Assembly (NCBI RefSeq): GCF_003368325.1
Contig: NZ_CP031466.1
Span: forward strand, 558,001 to 622,000
Length of the DNA stretch: 64,000 nucleotides
Source: Paraburkholderia caffeinilytica
GTDB lineage: Bacteria > Pseudomonadota > Gammaproteobacteria > Burkholderiales > Burkholderiaceae
Direction of reading: 5' to 3'
Shown: piece by piece, positions 8,794-17,943 of the stretch
How the letters are laid out: every line of letters begins with the position of its first letter
Position numbering within the stretch: the stretch's first letter is position 1
Position numbers and translations under genes: made by a program
Notes under the pieces: model-generated
What the model saw: only the letters and a program-made list of their open reading frames with translations
What the model was told of the DNA's origin: nothing
The model's database searches: none

Positions 8794-9228
8794 TCAACTC
8801 CGCTTGCAGAAAATCGCCGTCACAAGCGGCGCAACCCGGTGCACGATCGCCGTGCTGCCAGCCTCGGCGAGCGCGTTCTGGACCTTGGATTCGCCGCCGA
8901 ATACCACGACGCCATACGCGGAGCGGGCCACGGGTTCACCGTCGCCGACGCGGAACATTGGATCGTCTTTTTCGTAGCCGACCACCGCGAAAACGTGAAA
9001 GCCAAATGCGGTCAGGTCGGCGCCCTGCGCCGGCGAAAACGCATTGATGGAATTGCTTTCGACCCGCATGGGCTTCGGATCGATCATCTGCTGCTGGGCA
9101 AGATCGGCAATGAACTGATGGCCGCTCTCATTGCAGATGAGCGGTGCGTCGAGGGCGGCAGCATGACTGCCGAGCGGCAGCACGGCAGCGGTCAGCGCAA
9201 GGAGTACAGACGAAAAGAAGTGTTTCAT
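8794..9228 (-). CDS. Secreted hypothetical protein
   Basis: A 144-residue protein starting MKHFFSSVLLALTAAVLPLGSHAAA, a clear Sec signal peptide with a likely AxA cleavage near residue 24. The mature protein has two Cys (ICNES near its start and IFCKRS at the C-terminus) that could pair. The motif AFGFHVFAVVGYEKDDPMF suggests a beta-rich fold. The longer frame to 9372 lacks a signal and is not used. It converges with phoX, only about 30 bases from its stop. Function not recognised; periplasmic location is inferred. Confidence 0.7.
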   Translation of the reverse strand: MKHFFSSVLLALTAAVLPLGSHAAALDAPLICNESGHQFIADLAQQQMIDPKPMRVESNSINAFSPAQGADLTAFGFHVFAVVGYEKDDPMFRVGDGEPVARSAYGVVVFGGESKVQNALAEAGSTAIVHRVAPLVTAIFCKRS

Positions 9229-9409
9229 ATACGTGAAAGTCGACCCGCGTTCGATGTAGTGAGTTCGCAACGGGCGGCGGCGCTGTGCCGCGCGCCGGAA
9301 AGGCATTGCGCATCGAAGTGGTTCGGCGTGACAGGCGCAACTGGATTCGCACTTTAACGCGATTCGGCACATCTTGCGCAGTGGCTGACACGCACCGGCA
9401 ACAATGTGT

Positions 9410-9428
9410 CCTTAAGAAAACGTTAAGG
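9410..9428. promoter_or_regulatory. Inverted repeat upstream of the lipid head-group operon
   Basis: Perfect inverted repeat CCTTAA-N7-TTAAGG, about 40 bases before the first gene of the operon at 9470. It could be an operator. No regulator gene is adjacent, and the evidence is only the symmetry and the position. Confidence 0.3.
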
Positions 9429-9469
9429 AACGAAGCAAGCTTTCGCGATCCCGTATATATTTCCGGGTT

Positions 9470-10165
9470 ATGAATTCGCGACCAACAATTCCAATTAACG
9501 TTCCGGCCCCCAGAACATGGGATGCGAGGCTCGCCCGCCGACTAGTCACGCCGCTCGTCAACACCTGGGTCACGCCGAATCATCTGACCACGCTGCGCCT
9601 GCTGATCGGGCTCGCCGGCGCGCTGTGTCTCGCCCATGGCGGATTCGCCTGGATCAACGCGGGCGCCTTCCTGATCGTGCTGTCGAACTTTGTCGACCAT
9701 ACAGATGGTGAACTTGCGCGCATCGGCGGAAAGTCGAGCCGGATCGGTCATTTTTACGATCTGGCTTGCGATGCGCTTGTGACCGTCATGTTGTTCGTCG
9801 GCATGGGTGTCGGCACGACGCATGTCGGCTCATTGAAAGTTTCACCCGGCTGGCTCGGTGCCATGGCGGGTGTTGCGGTCGCGCTGATCTTCTTCCTGCG
9901 CATGCGTATCGAGGAGATGGCGGGCAAGGCAGGCACGAAGCAGGCGTCGGTGGGCGGTTTCGAAACTGAAGACGTGCTGTACCTGCTGCCCATCGTCACG
10001 CTGACAAGCGTCGTCATGCCGTTCGTGGTGGTCGCGTCGATCGGCGCACCGCTCTTTGCCGTCTGGGTGGTGATCGATTACTGGCGCGTCACGCGCCGCG
10101 CCGCACGCCCGGCGGCCGCCCCCGTCAAGGCGTCTGAAACCAGTCAAGTGTGGGCCAGTGAATGA
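9470..10165 (+). CDS. CDP-alcohol phosphatidyltransferase family membrane protein
   Basis: A 231-residue integral membrane enzyme that joins a CDP-activated group to an alcohol, as in phospholipid synthesis. The family signature D-x2-DG-x2-AR-x8-G-x3-D-x3-D is complete in the tract from VDHTDGELAR to GHFYDLACDALV (about residues 75-105), so it should be catalytically competent. About six hydrophobic segments are visible. It opens a four-gene operon: its stop overlaps the start of the 2OG oxygenase gene. With the nucleotidyltransferase at the operon end, it probably uses a locally made CDP-alcohol to form a lipid head group. The exact alcohol is not identifiable. Confidence 0.85.
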   Translation: MNSRPTIPINVPAPRTWDARLARRLVTPLVNTWVTPNHLTTLRLLIGLAGALCLAHGGFAWINAGAFLIVLSNFVDHTDGELARIGGKSSRIGHFYDLACDALVTVMLFVGMGVGTTHVGSLKVSPGWLGAMAGVAVALIFFLRMRIEEMAGKAGTKQASVGGFETEDVLYLLPIVTLTSVVMPFVVVASIGAPLFAVWVVIDYWRVTRRAARPAAAPVKASETSQVWASE

Positions 10166-10992
10166 GTATGCACGCCGAAAACGACGTGATCGCTCCGACT
10201 TCCGTTGAACGTTCGCCGGCCTCCTTGTCGACCACGCCGGCCGCGCCTGCGCCGAATGCCGACCGCGCCGTGGCGAGCCGCACGCGCGCGCTCGACACCC
10301 GCCGTCTCTCAAAAGACTTCGTCGATCAGGGCGCGTTCCTGTATCTGGACGATTTCCTCGCGCCCGACGTGACCGCCCAACTCGTGCAGAGCGCGCGCGG
10401 CCTCCTCGACGAAGTGAACCGCAACTATCTGCCGGGCCACAAGCAGGGCGGCAGCGTCAGCCGTCATACGATCGACCGTCTTGCGCCGTTCATCGCCGAA
10501 CTGTATCGCTCGAAGGAACTGATCGGCTGGCTCGAGCAACTGAGCGGCGACAAGCTGCAGGTGTCGCCCGCGGACGATCCGCATGCCTATGCGCTGTACT
10601 ACTACACGCGGGCCGGCGACCACATTGGCTGGCACTACGATACTTCGTACTATGACGGCCGCCGCTATACGCTGCTGCTCGGCGTGATCGACGAATCGTC
10701 ATGCCGGCTCGATTACGAATTGCATACGCGTAATCCGGACGTGCCGGATCAACCCGGCTCGGTGCAGATTCCGCCGGGCGGCCTCGTATTTTTTGACGGC
10801 GACACGCTGCGTCATCGCATCACGCCGGCCGGCGCAAACGAAATGCGCGTGTCGCTGACCTTCGAATACGTCACCGATCCGAACATGCGGCCGTGGCGCC
10901 GTTTCATTTCGAACATGAAGGACGCGATCGCGTACTTCGGCTTCCGCCAGGTTTTCCGTCAGATGGCAAAACGCGGCAAGGACCGCGCATGA
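10162..10992 (+). CDS. 2-oxoglutarate/Fe(II)-dependent oxygenase family protein
   Basis: A 276-residue soluble protein. The first 55 residues are Ala/Ser/Pro-rich and probably flexible. The cupin core carries the iron triad H158-x-D160 (in GWHYDTSYYDGR) and H218 (in DTLRHRITP), and R229 in NEMRVSLTF fits the 2-oxoglutarate-binding Arg, so it looks active as a hydroxylase. It overlaps the upstream phosphatidyltransferase gene by 4 bases and the downstream flippase-like gene by 4 bases (ATGA), implying translational coupling. In this setting hydroxylation of a lipid chain or head group is the natural guess. Confidence 0.82.
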   Translation: MSMHAENDVIAPTSVERSPASLSTTPAAPAPNADRAVASRTRALDTRRLSKDFVDQGAFLYLDDFLAPDVTAQLVQSARGLLDEVNRNYLPGHKQGGSVSRHTIDRLAPFIAELYRSKELIGWLEQLSGDKLQVSPADDPHAYALYYYTRAGDHIGWHYDTSYYDGRRYTLLLGVIDESSCRLDYELHTRNPDVPDQPGSVQIPPGGLVFFDGDTLRHRITPAGANEMRVSLTFEYVTDPNMRPWRRFISNMKDAIAYFGFRQVFRQMAKRGKDRA

Positions 10993-12008
10993 CACGCGCG
11001 GCCCTGATTCTGCTGTCGATCGGGACGGCGCTCTTTGTCGGCCTGCTCGCGTGGCAGGGCTTCGGCTCCGTGGCCTCGGCACTGACCGCGGCAGGCTGGG
11101 GCCTCGTGCTGGTCGCGGCGTTTCACCTCGTGCCGCTGGTGCTCGACGCCGGCGCGATCTCGGTGCTGTTCCAGCGTCAGCGCGACGGTGTGCATCAGGA
11201 AGCGACGGTGCGCGACGCCTTGTTCGCACGCTGGATCGGCGAATCGGTGAATAGCCTGTTACCGGCCGGCCAGATCGGCGGCCCGGTGGTGATGGTGCGG
11301 CAATTGTCCCAGCGCGGCATGCGCATGCGTGACGCGGCCGCCGCGATTACGGTCAGCACCACGGCTCAGGCGCTCGCGCAAATCGTCTTCGCGTTGCTCG
11401 GGCTGCTGCTGTTTGGCGCGTACGCCGCGCACGGCGCGCTTCACGATCTGCGAACCGCCACACTCATTGCCACCGGCGTGCTGGGCGCGATGATCGCGGG
11501 CTTCTATTACGCGCAGCGGCGCGGCCTGTTCGGCCGTTTGCTGGGCGTGGTTTCCAAGGTGTTCGGCAAGCGTGACTGGTCGTCGCTGATGACGCGCGCC
11601 GAAGCCGTCGACGCCGCCGTGCAGGCGATCTACCGCGAGCGCGGCCGCGTCGCGGCAAGCTTCGCGTTGAGCCTGGTGGGCTGGATCGTCGGCACGGTCG
11701 AGGTGTGGCTCGCGCTGCGCTTGCTCGGCCATCCGGTCGACTGGGTCGACGCGCTCCTGCTCGAAAGTCTCGGCCAGGCGATTCGCGGCGCGGCGTTCAT
11801 GATCCCGGGCTCGCTCGGCGTGCAGGAAGGCGGTTATCTGCTGCTCGCCCCGCTCGTGGGTTTGCCGCCGGACGCAGCGCTGGCGTTGTCGCTCGCCAAG
11901 CGCGCGCGTGAAATCCTGCTCGGTTTGCCCGGCCTGCTGGTTTTGCACTTCAGCGAACGAAGCTGGCAACGGCGGCGCGCCACCGCGCGCGTGCCGGTTG
12001 TCGATTAA
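10989..12008 (+). CDS. Lysylphosphatidylglycerol-synthetase-like (flippase) membrane protein
   Basis: A 339-residue protein with about eight transmembrane segments, starting MTRAALILLSIGTALFVGLL. It shows the family motifs of the LPG_synthase_TM/UPF0104 group: SVNSLLPAGQIGGPVVMVRQL near residue 85 and IPGSLGVQEGGYLLL near residue 275. MprF homologues use such a domain to flip modified lipids across the membrane; there is no aminoacyl-transferase domain here. The start codon overlaps the stop of the oxygenase gene. Its role in this operon is probably transbilayer movement of the lipid product, which is inference from context. Confidence 0.78.
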   Translation: MTRAALILLSIGTALFVGLLAWQGFGSVASALTAAGWGLVLVAAFHLVPLVLDAGAISVLFQRQRDGVHQEATVRDALFARWIGESVNSLLPAGQIGGPVVMVRQLSQRGMRMRDAAAAITVSTTAQALAQIVFALLGLLLFGAYAAHGALHDLRTATLIATGVLGAMIAGFYYAQRRGLFGRLLGVVSKVFGKRDWSSLMTRAEAVDAAVQAIYRERGRVAASFALSLVGWIVGTVEVWLALRLLGHPVDWVDALLLESLGQAIRGAAFMIPGSLGVQEGGYLLLAPLVGLPPDAALALSLAKRAREILLGLPGLLVLHFSERSWQRRRATARVPVVD

Positions 12009-12034
12009 TCTCCGAATTTTTTAAAGGACTGCGC

Positions 12035-12799
12035 ATGCGCGCCATCATCCTCGCAGCGGGCCTCGGCCTGCGTCTTCAGCAACCGCCGCAGGCACAGTTC
12101 CCGAAGTGCCTGTTGCAGTTCGACGGCATGAGCCTGCTCGAACGGCATCTGCAAATGCTGGAAACCGCCGGCGTGACCGACGTCGTGCTGGCACTCGGTT
12201 TTCAGCCGGAATCGGTGCAGGCGGAACTGGCGCGGATCAACTGGCCGCATAAGGTGGAAACCGTGCTGAACCCGCGTTACGACCTGGGCAGCGTGCTGAC
12301 GGTGCATACGGTGGCCGAGGCGCTGACGCGCGGCGGCGACGTGCTGCTGATGGACGCCGATGTGCTCTACGACGAGCGCATTCTGAGCGCGCTGGTGAAA
12401 GGCGAATCGGTCAACCGCCTGTTGATCGACCGCGATTTCGAAGCCGGCGACGAACCCGTCAAGCTGTGCCTGCAAGACGGCGTGCCGGTCGAATTGCGCA
12501 AGCAGCTCGCCGTCAATCTCGAGTACGACACCATCGGCGAATCGGTGGGCTTCTTCCGCTTCCGCCAGGAAACCGCGCAACGTTTCACGCAGATCGTCGC
12601 GGGCTATGTGGATAGCGGCCGGGCCAACATGCCGCACGAAGAAGCGGTGCGCGACCTGCTGCTCGAGCGCAGCCAGGTGTTCGACACGGCCGACGTGACC
12701 GGCGCGCCGTGGATCGAGATCGACTTCCCGAACGACGTTGCTCGCGCAAGCACCGAGATTCTGCCGCAACTGCAACCGCTGGTCAGTGCGTCGCGTTAA
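12035..12799 (+). CDS. Sugar-phosphate/phosphocholine-type nucleotidyltransferase
   Basis: A 254-residue NTP-transferase. The N-terminus MRAIILAAGLGLRL followed by PKCLLQFDGMSLLERHL is the nucleotide-binding signature, although the usual GxGTRL is modified to GLGLRL. MDADVLY provides the metal-binding Asp residues. The length and absence of a beta-helix fit phosphocholine or 2-aminoethylphosphonate cytidylyltransferases rather than GlmU-type enzymes. It closes the operon, 26 bases after the previous stop. It would supply the CDP-alcohol used by the phosphatidyltransferase at 9470. The substrate cannot be read from sequence. Confidence 0.78.
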   Translation: MRAIILAAGLGLRLQQPPQAQFPKCLLQFDGMSLLERHLQMLETAGVTDVVLALGFQPESVQAELARINWPHKVETVLNPRYDLGSVLTVHTVAEALTRGGDVLLMDADVLYDERILSALVKGESVNRLLIDRDFEAGDEPVKLCLQDGVPVELRKQLAVNLEYDTIGESVGFFRFRQETAQRFTQIVAGYVDSGRANMPHEEAVRDLLLERSQVFDTADVTGAPWIEIDFPNDVARASTEILPQLQPLVSASR

Positions 12800-13051
12800 G
12801 TCCTGCTCCTGAATCGCCGCTGTATTGCATGGTGAGCCGGCTGCATGCCGGCTCTCTATCGCGTCGCTTCCTCTCCGTTCTTTTACTCCTGGTTTGCGTG
12901 GCCCGTGCTGCCTCGTTGCGCGTGCAACGATTAGCCGCCGCGGAGTGGCGCGCCGTTATCGCGAGTACGAAAAGGCTTCGGCTAACAACATCTGTTGTCG
13001 ATGCGATGCCATAATCGCAGCTTTACACCGACGGCTTTGCAACCCGTCGTC

Positions 13052-14461
13052 ATGCCAATGCCTCTTGCTTTAGGCGCTTTTATCGTTCCACTGATCGTCG
13101 CGTGTGCGATGTTCATGGAAAACGTGGACGGCACGGTCATCGTGACGTCGCTGCCCGTTCTGGCGCGCGATCTCGGCCAGGATCCCATCACCCTCAAGCT
13201 TGCCGTGACGGCTTACGTCATCGGCCTCGGCGTCTTCATTCCGATTTGCGGCTGGGTCGCCGACCGCTTTGGGTCTCGCACCGTCTTTCGCACCGCGATC
13301 GGCATCTTCATGGCCGGCTCGCTGATGTGCGCGGCGTCCACGTCGCTCGGCACCTTCGTGGTCGCGCGCTTCGTGCAAGGCATCGGCGGCGCGATGATGG
13401 TGCCGGTGGGACGCATCATCATCTTTCGCTCGGTGCCCAAGTCGGACTTCATTCGCGCGGTCAACTATCTGACGGTGCCCGCGCTGCTCGGGCCGGTAGT
13501 CGGGCCGCCGCTGGGCGGCTTCATCACGACGTACCTGCATTGGCGTCTGATTTTCTTCGTCAACATTCCAATCGGCCTGCTGGGCATCTGGCTCGCGAAC
13601 AAGCACATCGCCAACGTGCGTGAAGCGCATCCCGGCCGGCTCGACTGGACCGGCTTCGTGTTGTCGGCGAGCGGGGCGTCGCTGTTCATGCTGGGACTCT
13701 CGCTGGTGGGGGGCGAACTGGTGTCGAACACGGTGTCGGTCGGCATGTGCGTGATCGGCGTGCTGCTGCTGGCGGCGTACGTGCTGTACGCGAACCGCGT
13801 CGAATTGCCGGTGCTCGATCTGCGGCTGTTGCGCATTCCGAGTTTTCACGCGAGCGTGGTGGGCGGCTCGCTGTTCCGCATTGGCCTCGGCGCGGTGCCG
13901 TTTCTATTGCCGCTTGCGTTGCAGGAAGGTTTGGGCATGACGGCGTTCAAGTCGGGATCGATCACCTGCGCGTCCGCGTTCGGCTCGATCTTCATGAAGG
14001 CGGCCGCGTCGCGCATTCTCGGCCGGTTCGGTTTTCGCACGGTGCTGATGTTCAATGCCGGTTGCGCGGGTCTGGCGATTGCGATCTACGGCTTGTTCTT
14101 TCCCGGCACGCCGCATTGGCTGATCTGGTGTGTGGTGCTGTTCGGCGGCTTCTTCCCATCGTTGCAATTCACTTCGTTGAATACCTTGGCCTATGCGGAT
14201 ATTCCGAGCCGCGACGTCGGCCGCGCGACGAGCGTGGCGAGCGTGATCCAGCAGATTTCGTTGGGACTCGGCGTGACGATTGCCGGCATCGTGCTGCAAA
14301 TCTCGCATAACGCGCAGGGTCATTCCGCTATCGTGTTCTCCGACTTCTGGCCGGCGTTCCTCGTGGTCGGCCTGTTTTCGTTCCTGTCGATTCCGGTGAC
14401 CGCGCGCCTGCCGCATGGTGCCGGCGATGAAATCGCACGCGGCAGCCGCGGGAGCGCCTGA
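13052..14461 (+). CDS. MFS transporter, DHA2 (14-TMS-like) drug exporter family
   Basis: A 469-residue polytopic protein. Early residues AMFMENVDGTVIVTSLPVLARDLG are the DHA2 motif D1 region, and GWVADRFGSRTVFR is the MFS loop 2-3 signature. RFVQGIGGAMMVPVGR and LGPVVGPPLGGFI (motif C) point to a proton-driven exporter. The ATG at 13052 was preferred to an upstream in-frame ATG because the hydrophobic segment begins directly after it. It stands alone, so the substrate (drug, metabolite or siderophore) is not indicated. Confidence 0.85.
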   Translation: MPMPLALGAFIVPLIVACAMFMENVDGTVIVTSLPVLARDLGQDPITLKLAVTAYVIGLGVFIPICGWVADRFGSRTVFRTAIGIFMAGSLMCAASTSLGTFVVARFVQGIGGAMMVPVGRIIIFRSVPKSDFIRAVNYLTVPALLGPVVGPPLGGFITTYLHWRLIFFVNIPIGLLGIWLANKHIANVREAHPGRLDWTGFVLSASGASLFMLGLSLVGGELVSNTVSVGMCVIGVLLLAAYVLYANRVELPVLDLRLLRIPSFHASVVGGSLFRIGLGAVPFLLPLALQEGLGMTAFKSGSITCASAFGSIFMKAAASRILGRFGFRTVLMFNAGCAGLAIAIYGLFFPGTPHWLIWCVVLFGGFFPSLQFTSLNTLAYADIPSRDVGRATSVASVIQQISLGLGVTIAGIVLQISHNAQGHSAIVFSDFWPAFLVVGLFSFLSIPVTARLPHGAGDEIARGSRGSA

Positions 14462-14526
14462 GTGTTCAATGCGCGCCGCGCGACGTCTTGTGACGCGGTG
14501 CATTAACCGCGCGCAATGCCGCTTCG

Positions 14527-14557
14527 AATAACGCTACTCGCGACAATTAGCGTTATT
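14527..14557. promoter_or_regulatory. Perfect inverted repeat upstream of ggt
   Basis: AATAACGCTA and TAGCGTTATT form perfect 10-bp arms separated by 11 bases, about 135 bases before the ggt start. It lies in an AT-richer intergenic stretch and could be an operator or the end hairpin of the preceding transcript, although no T-run follows directly. Confidence 0.45.
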
Positions 14558-14692
14558 AAACTGGGCAATTTTTGTGTGCCGCAGCATGCACCAAATGCGT
14601 GCAAAAGCTTCGCAATCGCTGGAACGGCATGTTATAAGCCGAAGGCAGCTTTCGTTATCGTCAGATGAAAAAGTCGTCTTGGGGGATATCCA

Positions 14693-16426
14693 ATGAAGTT
14701 GTTTCACAACGCCAAGCCGTCCGTTAGCGGACTTGCGCTGGTCGCACTCATCTCTGTTTCAAGCGGTTTTCTCGAAGTCACGCCGGCCTTTGCCAAAGCA
14801 CCCGCGAAAGCGCAGCCGGCGATTCTCACGGCGTCCGCCATTGCGGTCGCCGACAAGTACAGCGCCGACGCCGCAGAACAGATTTTCAAGGAAGGCGGTA
14901 ATGCGGTCGACGCGGCAGTCGCGATTGCCTTCACGCTTGCCGTGACGTATCCGGAAGCGGGCAATATCGGCGGCGGCGGGTTCATGACGCTGTATGTCGA
15001 CGGCAAGCCGTACTTCCTCGACTATCGCGAGCGTGCCCCGCTGGCCGCGACGAAGAGCATGTACCTCGACGACAAGGGTGAAGTCATCAAGGGCATGAGC
15101 CTGTCCGGTTATCGCGCAGTGGGTGTACCGGGCACCGTCGACGGCATGTGGCAAGCGCAGCGCCGCTTCGGCAAACTCAAATGGAAGCAGGTGATCGCAC
15201 CGGCAATTCACTACGCGCGCGACGGCTTCGAGGTCAGCGAGCAATTGCAGCAACGCCGCGACGACGCCGCGAAAGACTTTGCCGGCAAGACCAACTTCGA
15301 CACCTACTTCGGCAACCTGAAGCAGGGCGTCAACTTCAAGCAACCGGATCTCGCCGCCGTGCTGCAGCGCATCTCGGATCAGGGAGCGAAAGACTTCTAT
15401 TCGGGCAAGACGGCTGATCTGATTGCAGCGTCCATGCGCGGTCACGGTCTGATTACGAAGGCCGATCTGCAGCAGTACAAGGCGGTGTGGCGTGAGCCGA
15501 TCCAGGCGGACTGGAACGGCTATCGCGTGATTACCGCGCCGCCTCCCAGCTCGGGCGGCATCGGTCTCGTGCAGTTGCTGAAGATGAAGGCCGACATTGC
15601 GCCCGACTTCAAGGACGTCAAGCTCAATTCCGCGCAGTACGTGCACCTGATTGCTGAAATCGAGAAGCGCGTGTTCGCCGATCGTGCGCAGTATCTCGGC
15701 GATCCGGACTTCTACAAGGTGCCGGTCGCGCAACTGACCGACGATGCGTATATCGCCAGGCGTGCCGCTGAAGTCAATCCGAACTCGCCTACCGATACGA
15801 AGAGCATTCAGGCCGGTCTCGGCACGTCGATGCCGGAGAAAGCGGAAACCACGCACTTCTCGGTGATCGACAAGTGGGGTAATGCCGTGTCGAACACGTA
15901 CACCATCAACGGCTACTTCGGCTCGGGCGTGGTGGCCGATCGCACAGGTATCGTGCTGAACGACGAGATGGACGATTTCTCCGCGAAGCCGGGCGTTGCG
16001 AACCAGTTTGGCGTGGTGGGCAGCGACGCGAATTCGATCGATCCGAAAAAGCGCCCGTTGTCCTCGATGAGCCCGACGATTCTGACGAGAGACGGCAAGG
16101 TGTCGCTCGTGATCGGCACGCCGGGCGGCTCGCGCATCTTCACGTCGATCTTCCAGGTGATCAACAACGTCTACGACTTCAACATGCCGTTGCAGGAAGC
16201 TGTGGGCGCGATGCGTTTCCATCACCAGCTGTTGCCGCCGAACACGATTTTCTGGGAGCCGTACAAGCCGATCGACGGCGAGCTCGCCAAGCAGATCGAA
16301 GCCAAGGGCTACAACCTGAAGGGGCAGGATTTCAGCGGCGACATCCAGGCGATCAAGGTGAATGGCGATACGCCGGAAGCCGCAGCCGATCCGCGCGGTC
16401 GTGGTGTGACGCGAGTGATCCAGTAA
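14693..16426 (+). CDS. ggt: Gamma-glutamyltransferase precursor
   Basis: A 577-residue Ntn-hydrolase that cleaves gamma-glutamyl bonds, chiefly of glutathione, in the periplasm. An N-terminal signal (GLALVALISVSSGFLEVTPAFAKA) is followed by GGNAVDAAVAIAFTLAVTYPE and GNIGGGGFMTLY in the large subunit. The autoproteolysis site is the TTHFSV tract, where T386 would become the N-terminal nucleophile of the small subunit. PLSSMSPTI and GTPGGSRI in the small subunit bind the gamma-glutamyl group. Length matches the family. A GGGGG-rich ribosome site precedes the ATG. It is monocistronic, with a strong terminator after the stop. Confidence 0.93.
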   Translation: MKLFHNAKPSVSGLALVALISVSSGFLEVTPAFAKAPAKAQPAILTASAIAVADKYSADAAEQIFKEGGNAVDAAVAIAFTLAVTYPEAGNIGGGGFMTLYVDGKPYFLDYRERAPLAATKSMYLDDKGEVIKGMSLSGYRAVGVPGTVDGMWQAQRRFGKLKWKQVIAPAIHYARDGFEVSEQLQQRRDDAAKDFAGKTNFDTYFGNLKQGVNFKQPDLAAVLQRISDQGAKDFYSGKTADLIAASMRGHGLITKADLQQYKAVWREPIQADWNGYRVITAPPPSSGGIGLVQLLKMKADIAPDFKDVKLNSAQYVHLIAEIEKRVFADRAQYLGDPDFYKVPVAQLTDDAYIARRAAEVNPNSPTDTKSIQAGLGTSMPEKAETTHFSVIDKWGNAVSNTYTINGYFGSGVVADRTGIVLNDEMDDFSAKPGVANQFGVVGSDANSIDPKKRPLSSMSPTILTRDGKVSLVIGTPGGSRIFTSIFQVINNVYDFNMPLQEAVGAMRFHHQLLPPNTIFWEPYKPIDGELAKQIEAKGYNLKGQDFSGDIQAIKVNGDTPEAAADPRGRGVTRVIQ

Positions 16427-16488
16427 GCGTTTGGCCTGAATCGTTCAGGTGCATCGTAGCGGCGCATCTTTGCGGATGCGCCGCATGT

Positions 16489-16531
16489 AAAGAAAGCCTC
16501 GCGCTCAACCGGGCGCGAGGCTTTCTTTTTT
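16489..16531. terminator. Bidirectional Rho-independent terminator after ggt
   Basis: Long stem AAAGAAAGCCTCGCGC pairing with its complement across a 7-base loop, with T-run on the plus strand and A-run on the minus strand. It sits between ggt and the convergent protease gene. A second GC-rich hairpin (GCGGCGCATC/GATGCGCCGC) lies just before it at about 16459-16484. Confidence 0.85.
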
Positions 16532-16619
16532 ATCCCCGAAATTGACCGGGCGTGAGAGATCGTTTATCCCCGGGCTCGCTTGAGCGCGAGGCGTTTGCCG
16601 CCGCAGGTCGTCGAGCGGA

Positions 16620-17666
16620 TCAGCTTGTCTGCTCGACGGGCGTCAAGGTCAATTCGAGCCGTTGCGCGCCACGCAGCACGGTCATGTTGACCGGCTTGTC
16701 GATACGCGACACATCGAGCGTGCGTTGCAGGCTATCGACGTCTTGGACGGCAAGCGCATCGATCGCGACGATCGTATCGTCGGTACGCAGACCGCCAAGC
16801 GCGGCCGGGCTGCCTTTGACGATTTCCATGACATGCACGCCGCTCTCCGAACTCAGGCCGAAATAGCGCTGCATGCGGCGCGATAGCGGTCTCGTGGTGC
16901 CCGCCACGCCGATGTATGCGCGCCGCACGCGGCCGTGCGCGAAGATCTGCATGATGACCCACTTGGCCGTATCGATCGCGGTGGCGAAGCAGATCGCCTG
17001 CGCGCCGGGAATGATCGCGGTGTTCACGCCGATCACCTGACCAGCCGAATTGATCAGCGGGCCGCCCGAATTGCCGGGATTGAGCGCGGCGTCCGTCTGG
17101 ATCACGTCGTAGATCATGCGGCCCGAATTCGAGCGCAGCGAGCGGCCGAGTGCCGAGACCACGCCGGTCGTCACGGTTTGCGCGAGGCCGAGCGGATTGC
17201 CGACCGCGATGGCGATCTGGCCAACCCGCAGCTTCGACGATTCGCCGAGTTCGACGTGCGGCAACGGCTCCGGCGAGCCGATGCGCAGGACGGCCAGATC
17301 GCTGCCCGGGTCGTCGCCGACCAGATCGGCGTCGAATTTCGCGCCGTCGGCGAGCGTCACCGTGATATGCGTGGCGCCGTGCACGACGTGGCTGTTGGTG
17401 AGCAGATAGCCGTCGGGCGTGAACAGAAAACCCGAACCGGTGCCGCCGCGCGCGCCGCGGCTGTCGCGCCCGGAAGGCGCGCCGGGCAGCCGGCGTTCGA
17501 CGGCAATGAAGGCGACCGCCTGCTGAACGCGTTCCAGCGCGCCGATCACGGTGCGGGAATAGGTGTCGAGCAGGGCGTCGTCGGATAGAGCGTTATGTGG
17601 ATCGGACCCGGGGGCGTCGGATGCGGCGCGCGACAGGTGATCGATGAAGCGTGGACGGCTTCCCAT
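16620..17666 (-). CDS. HtrA/DegP-like S1C serine protease with one PDZ domain
   Basis: A 348-residue trypsin-like protease. The catalytic triad is visible: H93 (LTNSHVVHG), D123 (PGSDLAVLR) and S200 (NPGNSGGPL). A single PDZ domain follows from about residue 240 to 345. Unlike DegP, DegQ and DegS there is no signal peptide or N-terminal anchor: the first 50 residues are polar, and the domain begins with a helical SDDALLDTYSRTVIGALERVQQAV. The enzyme may therefore work in the cytoplasm. It converges with ggt, and the divergent neighbour is a VOC gene. Cellular substrate unknown. Confidence 0.87.
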   Translation of the reverse strand: MGSRPRFIDHLSRAASDAPGSDPHNALSDDALLDTYSRTVIGALERVQQAVAFIAVERRLPGAPSGRDSRGARGGTGSGFLFTPDGYLLTNSHVVHGATHITVTLADGAKFDADLVGDDPGSDLAVLRIGSPEPLPHVELGESSKLRVGQIAIAVGNPLGLAQTVTTGVVSALGRSLRSNSGRMIYDVIQTDAALNPGNSGGPLINSAGQVIGVNTAIIPGAQAICFATAIDTAKWVIMQIFAHGRVRRAYIGVAGTTRPLSRRMQRYFGLSSESGVHVMEIVKGSPAALGGLRTDDTIVAIDALAVQDVDSLQRTLDVSRIDKPVNMTVLRGAQRLELTLTPVEQTS

Positions 17667-17943
17667 GGCGATGCTCCGGAGGGACGGGAATCCAGATGCG
17701 GGGCGGCGGACGGGTTTTCAAGTGCGGGCGGGGCGGCGTGCGCGAGGCTGCTTGTGAGACACTTTCAAGTGTGTCGGCCCACGCCGAAGCGGGAGTCGGG
17801 GAGTCGGGGAGTCGCTACCCTGGCTGAGGCGCCGGCCAACGCCCGGGTCAATGTCGGCGCCAATGTCCACGCGTTTTGCCGCAGCGCTCGGGCAGATGCC
17901 ACGCGAACCCGCCAGGCGCCGCCGTGCCAAGGAGACAGCCACC

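Noticed and set aside
14759..16225. 488-codon minus-strand frame opposite ggt
   Set aside because: Arg/His-rich shadow of a well-supported gene; no ribosome site or recognisable motif.
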